From the NCBI GenBank assembly GCA_028282725.1, contig JANQHF010000061.1:62001-126000 (forward strand): a stretch of DNA of 64,000 nucleotides. The letters are read 5' to 3'. A model generated the notes under the pieces. It saw nothing but the letters and a program-made list of their open reading frames with translations. It did not search any database and had not been told where the DNA came from. The position numbers and the translations under genes are program-made. The DNA is from Saprospiraceae bacterium (lineage in GTDB: Bacteria; Bacteroidota; Bacteroidia; Chitinophagales; Saprospiraceae). Positions 40,487-48,898 of this stretch are shown piece after piece (position 1 is the first letter of the stretch; each line of letters starts with the position of its first letter).

Positions 40487-43156
40487 CTAGAACCTCAAGG
40501 AAAAGTTAAGATTAACTGTCCTGAGCAATAGATTTGATTCGGTGCCTAATAATGAGTTAACTGGACGAGAAGGTTGATTTTGACTGTTCGAAACAATAGA
40601 AAAAATGTACTGGACGTAATTCACATTTTGTCTGTTGAAGAGATTAAAAGCTGACAATCCAATACTTGCGTCCATACCTTCCAGGTCAAAGTCATAGGTA
40701 ACACCAAGATCAGATCGCCAGTAATCAGGCAATCTGCTGATTCGGTCATTTGAACTCAACTCATCCCTTCTCAGGGAAGGAACAACTTTGGTCAAATCCG
40801 TGTAAGGTCGTCCACTTGCATAAATCATGTTGGCACCTATGGTGAAATTCCCAATCCTATATTCACTGACCCACTTCAACTGGTGTCGGCGATCGTCCTG
40901 GGAAGGAAAGGTATGTCCTCGTAGGATGCGATCATATTGGGTAATGGATTTGCTGAGCGTATAAGACAGCCATCCCGAATATTGACGTTGTGTTACTCCA
41001 ACCATAACATCAATGCCTATACTTTCGCTATCCCCATTGAAAAAGATATATCTGTTCCCCCCAGACTGAGATATTGGGAGCAGACTCTGATTATCCAGCC
41101 TTGGATTCTCCAGTGCAAGTTCCAGGACATTATAGGTCTTCCGATAATAACCTTCTACATCAAACGTAACCCTGCCGTGTTGCCAGGAGCCACCTGCCAT
41201 GATATTATCAGAGCTGCTTACCTTGATATCAGGCCCGATTGCCAACATCCAAAAGTCCAGGTTTCTGCCGAAAAGATTTTCAAAAGTTATTTCACGGACA
41301 AACTGATTATGCCGTCCCAAAGCCATTTTCAAAGAAGAATAGTCATTTATCTGATAGGATAAGTTGATCCTGGGAGAAGAATAATATTTGTTTCTATAGG
41401 AGGTTCCTCTATAGCCAACTTCAAAGTCCAGGCCCGATGGATCACTGTGTGACAACGAAATATACCCACTTGTCTCTGACTCAGAAACATTGAATGTGCT
41501 CACAGTTTCATCTCTTTCGGTCACGTCCAAAGTGATGTCATGATTGATGATTTCGGCTCCAACCTGAAGTTTGTAACCTTTTTGTTGAACAATTACGCTC
41601 GAATTGATCCCAATGTCCTTTACAATGTTACTCCGGTTGTTGGTGTATCCTCCGCTGACAGTCTGGTCAGGAAGATTTCGCATAATGGAAATGTTTAATC
41701 CACTTTGATTATTGTAATTTGTATAATACCCGATTGTATTCCATGTGATGTTATCAGAAAGGGATATATCTGTGCGGGCGCTGAATCCCCTGTTTTTCCA
41801 CAATTCCAAATTGCTGTACACTTCATTATTCCGGATTACCCTTCTTTCCCTTCTCGTTAAAAACTCGTTCTCAAACGTATCATCGAGATCGTCGGTGCTT
41901 TGATAGTAGTTCAAGGCAATCTTGTTATTGTCCCAATTATATTGCAAGCTTCCATTGACATCGGAAAAGGTAAAATCAGGTACGGTGGATAAGAGCTGGT
42001 CCCGTGTTGACTGGCTGAAATTTTCAACACGGGCTGATTCCTCCTGTGGATCATTGAAAATGGAAAACAGATCAGTATCGGATACATTGTTATAAGAAGT
42101 CCGACCGGCAATCGCCAGGGATAAATTCGATTCAATAGGAATATTAACTGCCCCTGAAAAAGTGAGCAAGTTGATGTCAAAATTCCCTGTGACCCTTGAG
42201 GAGTCAATCACAGGACCATTGATTTTTAGCATGCCCGCCGTTTTGCCATTATATGAAACGGGCAAATTATTTTTATACAAGACACTTGATGAAGAGTAGT
42301 TCGGATTTATCGAACTAAATAGTCCGTAATAATGACTGGAGTTATAGATCGGAATATCATCAATGATGATCAGGGAAGACTGTTGCTCGGCGCCCCGGAT
42401 TTGAATCCCGGATGATATATCATTAAATGCAGATACTCCGGGAAGCAATTGAGCCTGACGTAAAATGTCCTTCCCCATCACACCTGATGCCAGTGACGAA
42501 ATGTGTCTGGTGTTCAATTCAATGCTGTGATTTACTTCTTTGACTTGCAATACATCCATTCTGTCCTGAATCGTCACCTCTTCAATGTGAAATGGCTGGG
42601 GAGCTAATTCTATAATGATGTCTGACGAAGAGTCGAGTTTTTTTTCTTGTGTCTGGTATCCCAGAAAATGACAGCTAATTGAACGACTTGAATATTCCGG
42701 AGGTATCGAGAGATGAGCAATGCCCTCTTCGTTGGTGTATGTTCCCGAAGTAGTACCTACGATGCCAATAGCGACATTTACCAGGGGTTTCTTGGTCAAT
42801 TGGTCCTTGACCAAAACGGTTTTTTCATTAGCCGATGGAACGTAATCCTGATATAGTCTTTCTCTCAGCAGGATCGACTTCTGATCTAGAATATGAAATT
42901 CAATAGGGTGCTGGGTGGAGATTTCTTCCAATATGACCTTTAGATCCGGAGTACTTGTCTTTAAAGTAAAGAGTTCATCCTTCAAAAGGTCGCTCGGATA
43001 TGAGAATCTGACATTGTATTCTTTTTCGAGTTGGTCGACCAGGTCTGTAAAGCCAACATCGACCAGGGATAATTTATATGAACGATCCTGTGCTTCAACA
43101 AAGGAAACCGAACACACACTGATGAGTAAAAAGTATATCAGAAGATAATTAGGCAT
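40487..43156 (-). CDS. TonB-dependent receptor with N-terminal STN domain
   Basis: The 889-residue outer-membrane protein has a signal peptide, an STN (secretin/TonB short) signalling domain (about 28-95, LSLVDVGFTDLVDQLEKEYNVRFSYP), a carboxypeptidase-D regulatory-like domain (about 112-190), a plug (about 200-310, SSGIQIRGAEQQSSLIIIDDIPIYN) and a beta-barrel ending in NLNFSLRF. The STN domain and the FecR gene directly upstream (sharing one base) indicate transmembrane signalling as in FecA/FecR. Substrate is not predictable; no SusD partner is next to it. Confidence 0.9.
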   Translation of the reverse strand: MPNYLLIYFLLISVCSVSFVEAQDRSYKLSLVDVGFTDLVDQLEKEYNVRFSYPSDLLKDELFTLKTSTPDLKVILEEISTQHPIEFHILDQKSILLRERLYQDYVPSANEKTVLVKDQLTKKPLVNVAIGIVGTTSGTYTNEEGIAHLSIPPEYSSRSISCHFLGYQTQEKKLDSSSDIIIELAPQPFHIEEVTIQDRMDVLQVKEVNHSIELNTRHISSLASGVMGKDILRQAQLLPGVSAFNDISSGIQIRGAEQQSSLIIIDDIPIYNSSHYYGLFSSINPNYSSSSVLYKNNLPVSYNGKTAGMLKINGPVIDSSRVTGNFDINLLTFSGAVNIPIESNLSLAIAGRTSYNNVSDTDLFSIFNDPQEESARVENFSQSTRDQLLSTVPDFTFSDVNGSLQYNWDNNKIALNYYQSTDDLDDTFENEFLTRRERRVIRNNEVYSNLELWKNRGFSARTDISLSDNITWNTIGYYTNYNNQSGLNISIMRNLPDQTVSGGYTNNRSNIVKDIGINSSVIVQQKGYKLQVGAEIINHDITLDVTERDETVSTFNVSESETSGYISLSHSDPSGLDFEVGYRGTSYRNKYYSSPRINLSYQINDYSSLKMALGRHNQFVREITFENLFGRNLDFWMLAIGPDIKVSSSDNIMAGGSWQHGRVTFDVEGYYRKTYNVLELALENPRLDNQSLLPISQSGGNRYIFFNGDSESIGIDVMVGVTQRQYSGWLSYTLSKSITQYDRILRGHTFPSQDDRRHQLKWVSEYRIGNFTIGANMIYASGRPYTDLTKVVPSLRRDELSSNDRISRLPDYWRSDLGVTYDFDLEGMDASIGLSAFNLFNRQNVNYVQYIFSIVSNSQNQPSRPVNSLLGTESNLLLRTVNLNFSLRF

Positions 43157-44115
43157 TAATTATCCGGGTTTAACATAAGCTGGTTTTGACTCAATTCGAA
43201 TGTTATGTTCAAGGGCCAAAGAACATTTTGCAATGAGGACTGAATCCCTTCTTTACTGTCGAAAGAACCGGTGTAGGCAATTTCGGCATTTACCTGGTTT
43301 AAATCAATATCCAGATCATAAAAGAATTGCAAGGCCCTCAAGGCTTCGGAAAGGGGTCTTTCTTTGAAGGCAAAAATGACCTCGTCAGTCTGCCATCCTT
43401 CATCAATGGCATATCCGCCTGACCACAAGGGATTCATATACATTGCCATCCCTTTTGTAAGAATTTCTTCAAAATTACCTGTGGTGGCGTTGACCCTGCC
43501 TTCATCAACTTTAACATAGAACGTATTTTGTGTCGATACGACATCAAATTCAGTGCCCAATACCTGAACTTCCCCATTTTGTGTCTGAACCCTGAATGGA
43601 ACTCCTTTACTAATTTTGAAATGTGCCTGACCTTCCAGGTCAACGACCCGGCTTTGTGACCAATTTCTTTTTCTGTAGGATATTTTTGAAGCGGGAAGGA
43701 CCGTGACTTCGCTGTTAGAAGGCAAGGTGAGCAATTGGGCAATCCTTGCATTGTTATCAAAGGACTCACGATTATCGGGAAGAATGAAGAAGAAAAAGAG
43801 TGCAACGATCGCAGCAACGGCTATTGAGAATACAATTCTTCTGCGATTGATTTTTTGAATGGATATTTCACGTGCCTGAGTCGAAGAATCAATTCGCTCC
43901 CATAGTTGCGCCTTTCGCCCGACATCAATGCTGTGGGATTCAAATTGGATGCTTAAAACTAATTTTCTGGCTTCCATTATCTGCTCATTAAAGGAAGTAT
44001 TGTTTTTTAACCAATTCTCCCAGAGATCTTGATCCTTATTCTGCAACACCCAGTTGACAAATGCGTCATCCGTCAAGAACTCCTCTATTTCATATTGTAA
44101 ATATTTGTCATGCAC
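43156..44115 (-). CDS. FecR-family anti-sigma/signal transducer
   Basis: FecR proteins sit in the inner membrane and pass the state of a TonB receptor to an ECF sigma factor. The sequence has the N-terminal YEIEEFLTDDAFVNWVLQN, a single span (RRIVFSIAVAAIVALFFFFIL) and the periplasmic FecR domain (LLTLPSNSEVTVLPASKISY, GQAHFKIS, FRVQTQNGEVQVLGTEFDV) with the C-terminal STN-binding-like part. The frame is open to ATG 44193 but that part overlaps the preceding gene; GTG 44113-44115 (MHDKYLQYEIEEFL, 319 residues) fits the family start. No sigma gene is upstream. Confidence 0.88.
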   Translation of the reverse strand: MHDKYLQYEIEEFLTDDAFVNWVLQNKDQDLWENWLKNNTSFNEQIMEARKLVLSIQFESHSIDVGRKAQLWERIDSSTQAREISIQKINRRRIVFSIAVAAIVALFFFFILPDNRESFDNNARIAQLLTLPSNSEVTVLPASKISYRKRNWSQSRVVDLEGQAHFKISKGVPFRVQTQNGEVQVLGTEFDVVSTQNTFYVKVDEGRVNATTGNFEEILTKGMAMYMNPLWSGGYAIDEGWQTDEVIFAFKERPLSEALRALQFFYDLDIDLNQVNAEIAYTGSFDSKEGIQSSLQNVLWPLNITFELSQNQLMLNPDN

Positions 44116-44132
44116 CGCTTGCTCTTTATCAT

Positions 44133-44591
44133 TTAGGAAAATAATTCGTCTAAATAACTCTTTCGGGTTGCCGTCGTATAGTTTCTTCTGCAAACACCTT
44201 GTCCGCTACTCATAACGCTCATACAAGTCCCATCAAAATTAGCAAGATCAAGATGAGATCTCTTTAGAATACAATGACCCAATTCATGAAAGATCAGAAA
44301 TTCTCTCTGCAAGCCATTGGACGATTGCCAATATTGACGGTCGATATTAACCTGGTTTTTTCCTTGCTCATAGGTCAGGCATTGTCCTACGGCTTCATCT
44401 TCTACATTGACAATATCCGCATAGATATGCTCATCTGACCACTCAATCATGACTCCTCTTTTTACTGCTTCCTGGGCGAATGATTCAAAATAAATCATCA
44501 ATTCCGGACTGATCGCTTCCTGAAAGTCATAGGGTTCTTCTTCACTACAGCCTGTCAATAACACAAGCAATAGCACAAAGGTGATTTTCAT
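44133..44591 (-). CDS. Small lipoprotein with metzincin-like zinc motif
   Basis: The 152-residue protein has a lipoprotein signal (LLLVLLTGCSEEE, Cys15) and the motif FHELGHCILKRSHLD followed by CMSVMSSG, resembling a zinc-binding HExxH with a Met-turn. The spacing to the third ligand (His at +11 from the first His rather than +10) is unlike classical metzincins, so activity is uncertain. It ends 17 bases before the preferred FecR start, making a lipoprotein-FecR-receptor unit. Confidence 0.75.
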   Translation of the reverse strand: MKITFVLLLVLLTGCSEEEPYDFQEAISPELMIYFESFAQEAVKRGVMIEWSDEHIYADIVNVEDEAVGQCLTYEQGKNQVNIDRQYWQSSNGLQREFLIFHELGHCILKRSHLDLANFDGTCMSVMSSGQGVCRRNYTTATRKSYLDELFS

Positions 44592-44637
44592 TGCTTCTTT
44601 TCTTAAATAAGAATACTCTTAGGAGTTTGTACTCATG

Positions 44638-44661
44638 TGAGCAAATATTTTTGCTAGCTCA
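44638..44661. repeat. Hairpin AGCAAA-TATT-TTTGCT with outer TGAGC/GCTCA pairing
   Basis: The inner arms are exact; the outer TGAG and CTCA pair across a 2-base bulge. It lies in the 100-base gap between the DUF6580 gene end and the lipoprotein gene start, both on the minus strand. It may end the DUF6580 transcript, but no strong T-run follows. Confidence 0.35.
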
Positions 44662-44691
44662 TCCTATTGGAGTATACCCTGGAAATGAAGG

Positions 44692-45279
44692 TTAAATGAT
44701 CGGTTTTTTGATCAAAACAGGTTCCAATCCTTTGATCCTCGAAGCGAGCAATTCAAAAATTCCGAATAAGGCAAAACCAAAAAACAGATTGCCCAACAGT
44801 GTATTTCTGAAAAAAGGAATAGCCGCCTCATAACACATGATCAACCCATTCATGTCTCTAGGGTAGGTCCCGGTGCTTTGAGCCCAAACGGCAAAATTCG
44901 TAACGAGGTAAAAAATAACTGCCCCTCCGATACAAGTGACAAATAGTCGTCCCCAGCTGGCCCGTTTCATCAAAACACCGGCAAAAAGCCCAACAAGTAG
45001 AAAAGAACCATAAACCCATGGATCTCCAAAAATTTGAAAATGATCAAAGTACTGACTGTATATCAGATTGTTCAGGATAAGATCGCTGATCCAGAGCAAA
45101 GCCAACGGGATCAACCACTTTGTAATACCCTTGAGATAAGTGGCGCCCATGATAGCAATGGCTCCAACTGCCGTAAAATTAGGTAAGACAGACACTCCAT
45201 CAACAATGAAAACAAAACGCGTTGTCATTGCTACTATGATCAATATGATAACGATTGCTTGTTTCTTATTCATAGCCAT
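44692..45279 (-). CDS. DUF6580-like membrane protein
   Basis: The 195-residue protein has five or six hydrophobic segments and the pattern PNFTAVGAIAIMGATYLKG, LLWISDLILNNLIYSQYF and FYLVTNFAVWAQSTGTYPRDMNGLIMCYEAAIPFFRNTLLGNLFF, which I associate with DUF6580. Proteins of this type resemble ECF-transporter S-components in size and topology, so a vitamin-uptake role is possible but unproven. It follows the MFS transporter gene by 22 bases. Confidence 0.75.
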   Translation of the reverse strand: MAMNKKQAIVIILIIVAMTTRFVFIVDGVSVLPNFTAVGAIAIMGATYLKGITKWLIPLALLWISDLILNNLIYSQYFDHFQIFGDPWVYGSFLLVGLFAGVLMKRASWGRLFVTCIGGAVIFYLVTNFAVWAQSTGTYPRDMNGLIMCYEAAIPFFRNTLLGNLFFGFALFGIFELLASRIKGLEPVLIKKPII

Positions 45280-45301
45280 TTGATATGCAGCAAAAATAGC
45301 A

Positions 45302-46492
45302 CTAATTTCCTTTGGCTACTCTTAGTTTGGTAATAAGGTACATACAAAACAGACACACTATTACAGACACATATCCCAATATATTATATCGTTCATAGAC
45401 TCCTTGTGCGTTTATGAAAACCACCATCCCACTAATGAATGATGCAAGAGCTATTGCCAATTGTTGCAGCGCTGATTTCATACTCATAAAGCTCCCCCTG
45501 TTTTCCTGTCCAACTGATGCAGTAATGATCGTATTTGCCGGGATCATTCGGCTGCTGGCAAAAATGAAGAGCATCGTAGTAAATATCAAGGCTACCCATA
45601 TCGGTTGGCTGGTCATATGGGTTATGGCAATCGTAGGAATGAAAGACAAGACCACGAAAATGTTGAATATTTTATTGACGCCAAGACGATCGGTCAATCG
45701 GCCGGCCAAAGGGGCCGAAAAGACCATTGAAATGCCTCCAAACAGAAAAATCTTTGTGACATCCATTTGGGTAAAACCCACGTTCCGGATCATATAAGGT
45801 GCTATAAATGGAATAATTATGAAATGACCGAGCACGAGAACGAAGCCCAGGAGCAAAGCATTCAGTTGGTTGTTATCATTGATCAGGAGAGAAACGGTTC
45901 TTTTAAAAGAGGGGGTGCCTGGTCTGTAGTTTAAGTGCATCCTGATACTTGGAAATTTCCAAATGATGAGCAAAAGTACAAGGATTCCTATGCATCCCAA
46001 ACCAATAAAGGGTACCCTCCAGTTATAAGCGGCAGCAAGGTAAAGACCGAATGGGATACCCAATGCCGAAGCAACTGAAAAGGCCCCGATCAAGACACCC
46101 ATTGCCTTGCCCCTTTCCTTGAAGAGATATAAATCTGATACGATCACAAATGCCAGAGCTCCGATAACCCCTCCAAACCCGCCTGTAAGAAATCTCAGGA
46201 CTAACAGCATGAAGTAGTCAGATGCAAAACCACAGAGAAGAGTACCCAGTACAAAGCCGGAATACAAGAAAACCAGGGCCGTCTTGCGATCAAAGCGGTC
46301 CAGGTACAGAAATGAAATGATACTGGATAAAAATGCTCCTAATGCATACGAAGCAACGAGATAGGAATACTCTGAGGCATTGATATCAAAGGTCCTGATA
46401 AATATGTCACCCATAGGCATGATCAGCATCGAGTCGATGATGTGGGTGATGTTTATGGTAGCCAGGGCGTATAAGGCGAACTTCCTTGACAC
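45302..46492 (-). CDS. Major facilitator superfamily transporter
   Basis: The 396-residue protein has twelve hydrophobic segments with the MFS loop motif FLYLDRFDRKTALVFLYSG between spans 2 and 3 and GRLTDRLGVNKIF between spans 8 and 9. It resembles drug or arabinose-type (AraJ/DHA1) exporters. Substrate unknown. It starts four bases after the small protein gene at 46497 and likely shares its transcript. Confidence 0.92.
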   Translation of the reverse strand: MSRKFALYALATINITHIIDSMLIMPMGDIFIRTFDINASEYSYLVASYALGAFLSSIISFLYLDRFDRKTALVFLYSGFVLGTLLCGFASDYFMLLVLRFLTGGFGGVIGALAFVIVSDLYLFKERGKAMGVLIGAFSVASALGIPFGLYLAAAYNWRVPFIGLGCIGILVLLLIIWKFPSIRMHLNYRPGTPSFKRTVSLLINDNNQLNALLLGFVLVLGHFIIIPFIAPYMIRNVGFTQMDVTKIFLFGGISMVFSAPLAGRLTDRLGVNKIFNIFVVLSFIPTIAITHMTSQPIWVALIFTTMLFIFASSRMIPANTIITASVGQENRGSFMSMKSALQQLAIALASFISGMVVFINAQGVYERYNILGYVSVIVCLFCMYLITKLRVAKGN

Positions 46493-46496
46493 CCAA

Positions 46497-46820
46497 TCAG
46501 TTTAGTGACATTGCAGGCATTAGATGAACCGTATTGTAGAACATTAACTCGCAATAATCATAATCCATATACGGAGTCATAGGAAGGTTGTCAATATATG
46601 ATAACAATTCACTTTCTGTCTCAGCAATCATAACCGCCCAGACCCTCGATCTATCGGAAGCCACAGTATATGAAAGTAATTTACCTTCTGCAAAAAGCAA
46701 GTCGAGCGCTTCTCTTTGCTCTGGGATCAAATCAAGAAAGTTGTCAGTCAGCGGTATAGGGACATCAAATTCCACCATATACTGCTTGATAAATTGGTTA
46801 TTCTTTTCCATTTGCGACAA
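46497..46820 (-). CDS. Small muconolactone-isomerase-like (dimeric alpha/beta barrel) protein
   Basis: The 107-residue protein has the ferredoxin-like pattern of this superfamily: YMVEFDVPIPLTDNFLDLIPEQREALDLLFAEGKLLSYTVA, DRSRVWAVMIAETESELLSYIDNLPMTPYMDYDY and a final FYNTV. Muconolactone delta-isomerase is the named relative, but no aromatic-degradation genes are near, so the enzymatic name should not be taken literally. Its start overlaps the end of the upstream gene by 23 bases. Confidence 0.72.
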   Translation of the reverse strand: MSQMEKNNQFIKQYMVEFDVPIPLTDNFLDLIPEQREALDLLFAEGKLLSYTVASDRSRVWAVMIAETESELLSYIDNLPMTPYMDYDYCELMFYNTVHLMPAMSLN

Positions 46821-47325
46821 AGTTCATGGTCAGCCGGCTTTCTATTTCAACAGGTGTCGGTCTCCTGAAATTGATCCTAATCTCAAGATGCAGACGATCT
46901 TCGAGCAAGATATCCTTTACTTCTGACAATGAGCTCAAAAGTTTCAATTCATTTACATTTTCAAGGTTTACCCTGTCGTGATAAAAGATCTCCTTCTTTT
47001 CCTGGGGATTTTTAGGAGAACTAGCAAGGATTTGGATTTCCTGAATGATTGCCCAGTCAATGTTCACAAATTTCGCATTGAGTTCTGCCCGATTCGGCAG
47101 GACGCGGTCGACGAGTTCAGCATCTACTCCTTGTGACAGGTAGTTACCGATGCGTGTAGGCACATTATTCAGAATGAAATAATGGGTATCAAATGAATTG
47201 AGACCGGGCAATATGACAAAATCTGCTTCAAGCTGCATGAGGAAAAGAGGCTCCTGTGTGGTGCCACACCGTATACCTCCAAATACCATAGTTAGAAATA
47301 CAACGAAATATCCCAGATTTTTCAT
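46798..47325 (-). CDS. Secreted or lipid-anchored protein, unknown function
   Basis: With the start at ATG 47323-47325 (MKNLGYFVVFLTMVFGGIRCG) the 175-residue protein has a signal peptide with a possible lipobox (GIRC). The frame is open to 47358, but the extra residues precede the signal peptide. The mature part is beta-rich, with LPNRAELNAKFVNIDWAIIQEIQILASS and a late RLHLEIRINFRRPTP. No family is recognised. A perfect inverted repeat lies 29 bases upstream, between it and mtaB. Confidence 0.65.
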   Translation of the reverse strand: MKNLGYFVVFLTMVFGGIRCGTTQEPLFLMQLEADFVILPGLNSFDTHYFILNNVPTRIGNYLSQGVDAELVDRVLPNRAELNAKFVNIDWAIIQEIQILASSPKNPQEKKEIFYHDRVNLENVNELKLLSSLSEVKDILLEDRLHLEIRINFRRPTPVEIESRLTMNFVANGKE

Positions 47326-47353
47326 GAGCACTGAACTTATTGTTATATCGTTA

Positions 47354-47378
47354 AACACTGCAAGTATGTTGCAGTGTT
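47354..47378. repeat. Perfect 10-bp inverted repeat between divergent genes
   Basis: AACACTGCAA and TTGCAGTGTT are exact reverse complements separated by GTATG. The repeat is in the gap between the minus-strand gene starting at 47325 and mtaB starting at 47433, the place expected for a shared operator. No T-run follows on either strand, so a terminator is unlikely. Confidence 0.65.
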
Positions 47379-47415
47379 GTGTTCTTTTATCCTTTAAATG
47401 TATTCCGGATATGTA

Positions 47416-47423
47416 TAATTTTG
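47416..47423 (+). promoter_or_regulatory. -7 promoter element of mtaB
   Basis: TAATTTTG matches TAnnTTTG in full and ends nine bases before ATG 47433. It lies inside the reading frame that extends upstream to 47379, which supports the shorter MtaB start. A -33 TTG is not clear. Confidence 0.55.
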
Positions 47424-47432
47424 CCGGTCAAT

Positions 47433-48773
47433 ATGGGTACACCTAAAAAAGTCGCATTCCATACATTGGGTTGCAAACTTAACTTTTCCGAAACCTCGGC
47501 GATCAGAAGGAGTTTTGAAGATCGCGGATATTCTACTGTGGATTGGTCCGATCATTCTGACATCTACGTATTGAATACTTGTTCGGTCACCGATTTTGCC
47601 GATCGCAAATGCCGCGCTGCCGTGCGTAAAGTGTTGCGGCAAAGTCCTGAGGCCAGGGTTGTCGTAATCGGGTGTTACGCCCAGCTGAAACCCCGGGAAA
47701 TTGCTGCCATACCAGGCGTCGATCTCGTGCTGGGAGCCTCTGAGAAGTTTAACATCCATAATTACATCGATGTATTGAGTAAAACCTCAGATAAGGGCTT
47801 GGTGCATTCCGGAGAAATTGAAGAAGTAAATTCATTTGAACAGGCTTTTTCTTTCGGAGATCGTACAAGGTCTTTTTTGAAAATACAGGATGGCTGTAAC
47901 TACAAATGCAGTTTTTGTACCATTCCCAAAGCCCGTGGTAAAAGCAGAAGTGCAACGATTGACCAGGTCATCAATAATGTAAAGGAGATTGCGGACAAAG
48001 GCGTGAAAGAAATTGTGCTGACTGGGATCAACATCGGGGATTTTGGACTTGATGAGCATCAGAAGAGAAATACTACCTTTCTCGAACTCATCAAAATATT
48101 GGATGAAGTGGAAGGTGTCGAACGATTCAGGATCTCGTCAATAGAACCGAATTTATGCTCGGATGCAATCATTGATTTCGTTGCATCTTCCAAGAGATTT
48201 ATGCCTCACTTTCATATGCCCCTGCAGAGTGGATCGGATCGTATTCTCGCACTGATGAAGAGAAGGTACCGAAGTAAAGTCTATACAGGTCGCATAGAGA
48301 GGATTAAGAAAGTACTTCCACATGCCTGCGTAGGAGTGGATGTAATCGTTGGATTTCCAGGAGAGACTGATGGGGACTTCAAAACTACATTCGATTTTCT
48401 GGTAGATGCGGATATCAGTTACCTGCATGTATTTACTTACTCAGAAAGAGCAGATACTCCAGCAGCCGATTTTTCACAGAAAGTTCCAATGAACGTTCGA
48501 AGGGAAAGAAACAAAATGCTCAGACAGTTGTCCGGTAAAAAGAAAAGGGCATTTTACCAGGCTCACATCGGTACGACCAGGGATGTATTGATAGAAAAAG
48601 GAGCCAGTGATTCCTTTTGTACCGGATTTACGGACAATTATATCAAAGTCCGGCTCCCCGCAGGTCATCATCAATTCAACACCGTTCAGACACTTGAATT
48701 GAGTCATCCGGCAAGTAGCGATCCTCTGATGCTTCAAACCAAAGCGGTTCGACTCGAGACTAACCTGATATAA
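47433..48773 (+). CDS. mtaB: tRNA (N6-L-threonylcarbamoyladenosine(37)-C2)-methylthiotransferase MtaB
   Basis: MtaB is a radical-SAM enzyme that converts t6A37 to ms2t6A37. The N-terminal domain binds one iron-sulfur cluster (TLGCKLNFSE, LNTCSVTDFADRKC, VIGCYAQLKP), and the radical-SAM motif is CNYKCSFC. Later motifs are TGINIGDFG, RISSIEPN, HFHMPLQSGSDRILALMKRRY and GVDVIVGFPGETD. The C-terminal part is TRAM-like. The frame extends upstream to 47379, but ATG 47433 gives MGTPKKVAFHTLGC with the promoter just before it, so 446 residues is preferred. Confidence 0.93.
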   Translation: MGTPKKVAFHTLGCKLNFSETSAIRRSFEDRGYSTVDWSDHSDIYVLNTCSVTDFADRKCRAAVRKVLRQSPEARVVVIGCYAQLKPREIAAIPGVDLVLGASEKFNIHNYIDVLSKTSDKGLVHSGEIEEVNSFEQAFSFGDRTRSFLKIQDGCNYKCSFCTIPKARGKSRSATIDQVINNVKEIADKGVKEIVLTGINIGDFGLDEHQKRNTTFLELIKILDEVEGVERFRISSIEPNLCSDAIIDFVASSKRFMPHFHMPLQSGSDRILALMKRRYRSKVYTGRIERIKKVLPHACVGVDVIVGFPGETDGDFKTTFDFLVDADISYLHVFTYSERADTPAADFSQKVPMNVRRERNKMLRQLSGKKKRAFYQAHIGTTRDVLIEKGASDSFCTGFTDNYIKVRLPAGHHQFNTVQTLELSHPASSDPLMLQTKAVRLETNLI

Positions 48774-48898
48774 ATATTGTATCATTCAATTCAATAAACT
48801 TTTTTTATAGTCCGTTCTACTTACATCTCAAGATTGCTACCTAACTCCGGTCATTATATGGTATTTGTACACAAACTCTCATTAAGAGGACGAAGCTT

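Noticed and set aside
44116..44193. Longer FecR start at ATG 44193
   Set aside because: It overlaps the preceding lipoprotein gene by 61 bases and the added residues do not look like FecR.
47379..47432. N-terminal extension of MtaB
   Set aside because: The extra codons contain the -7 promoter box and have no similarity to MtaB; the start at 47433 gives the family N-terminus.
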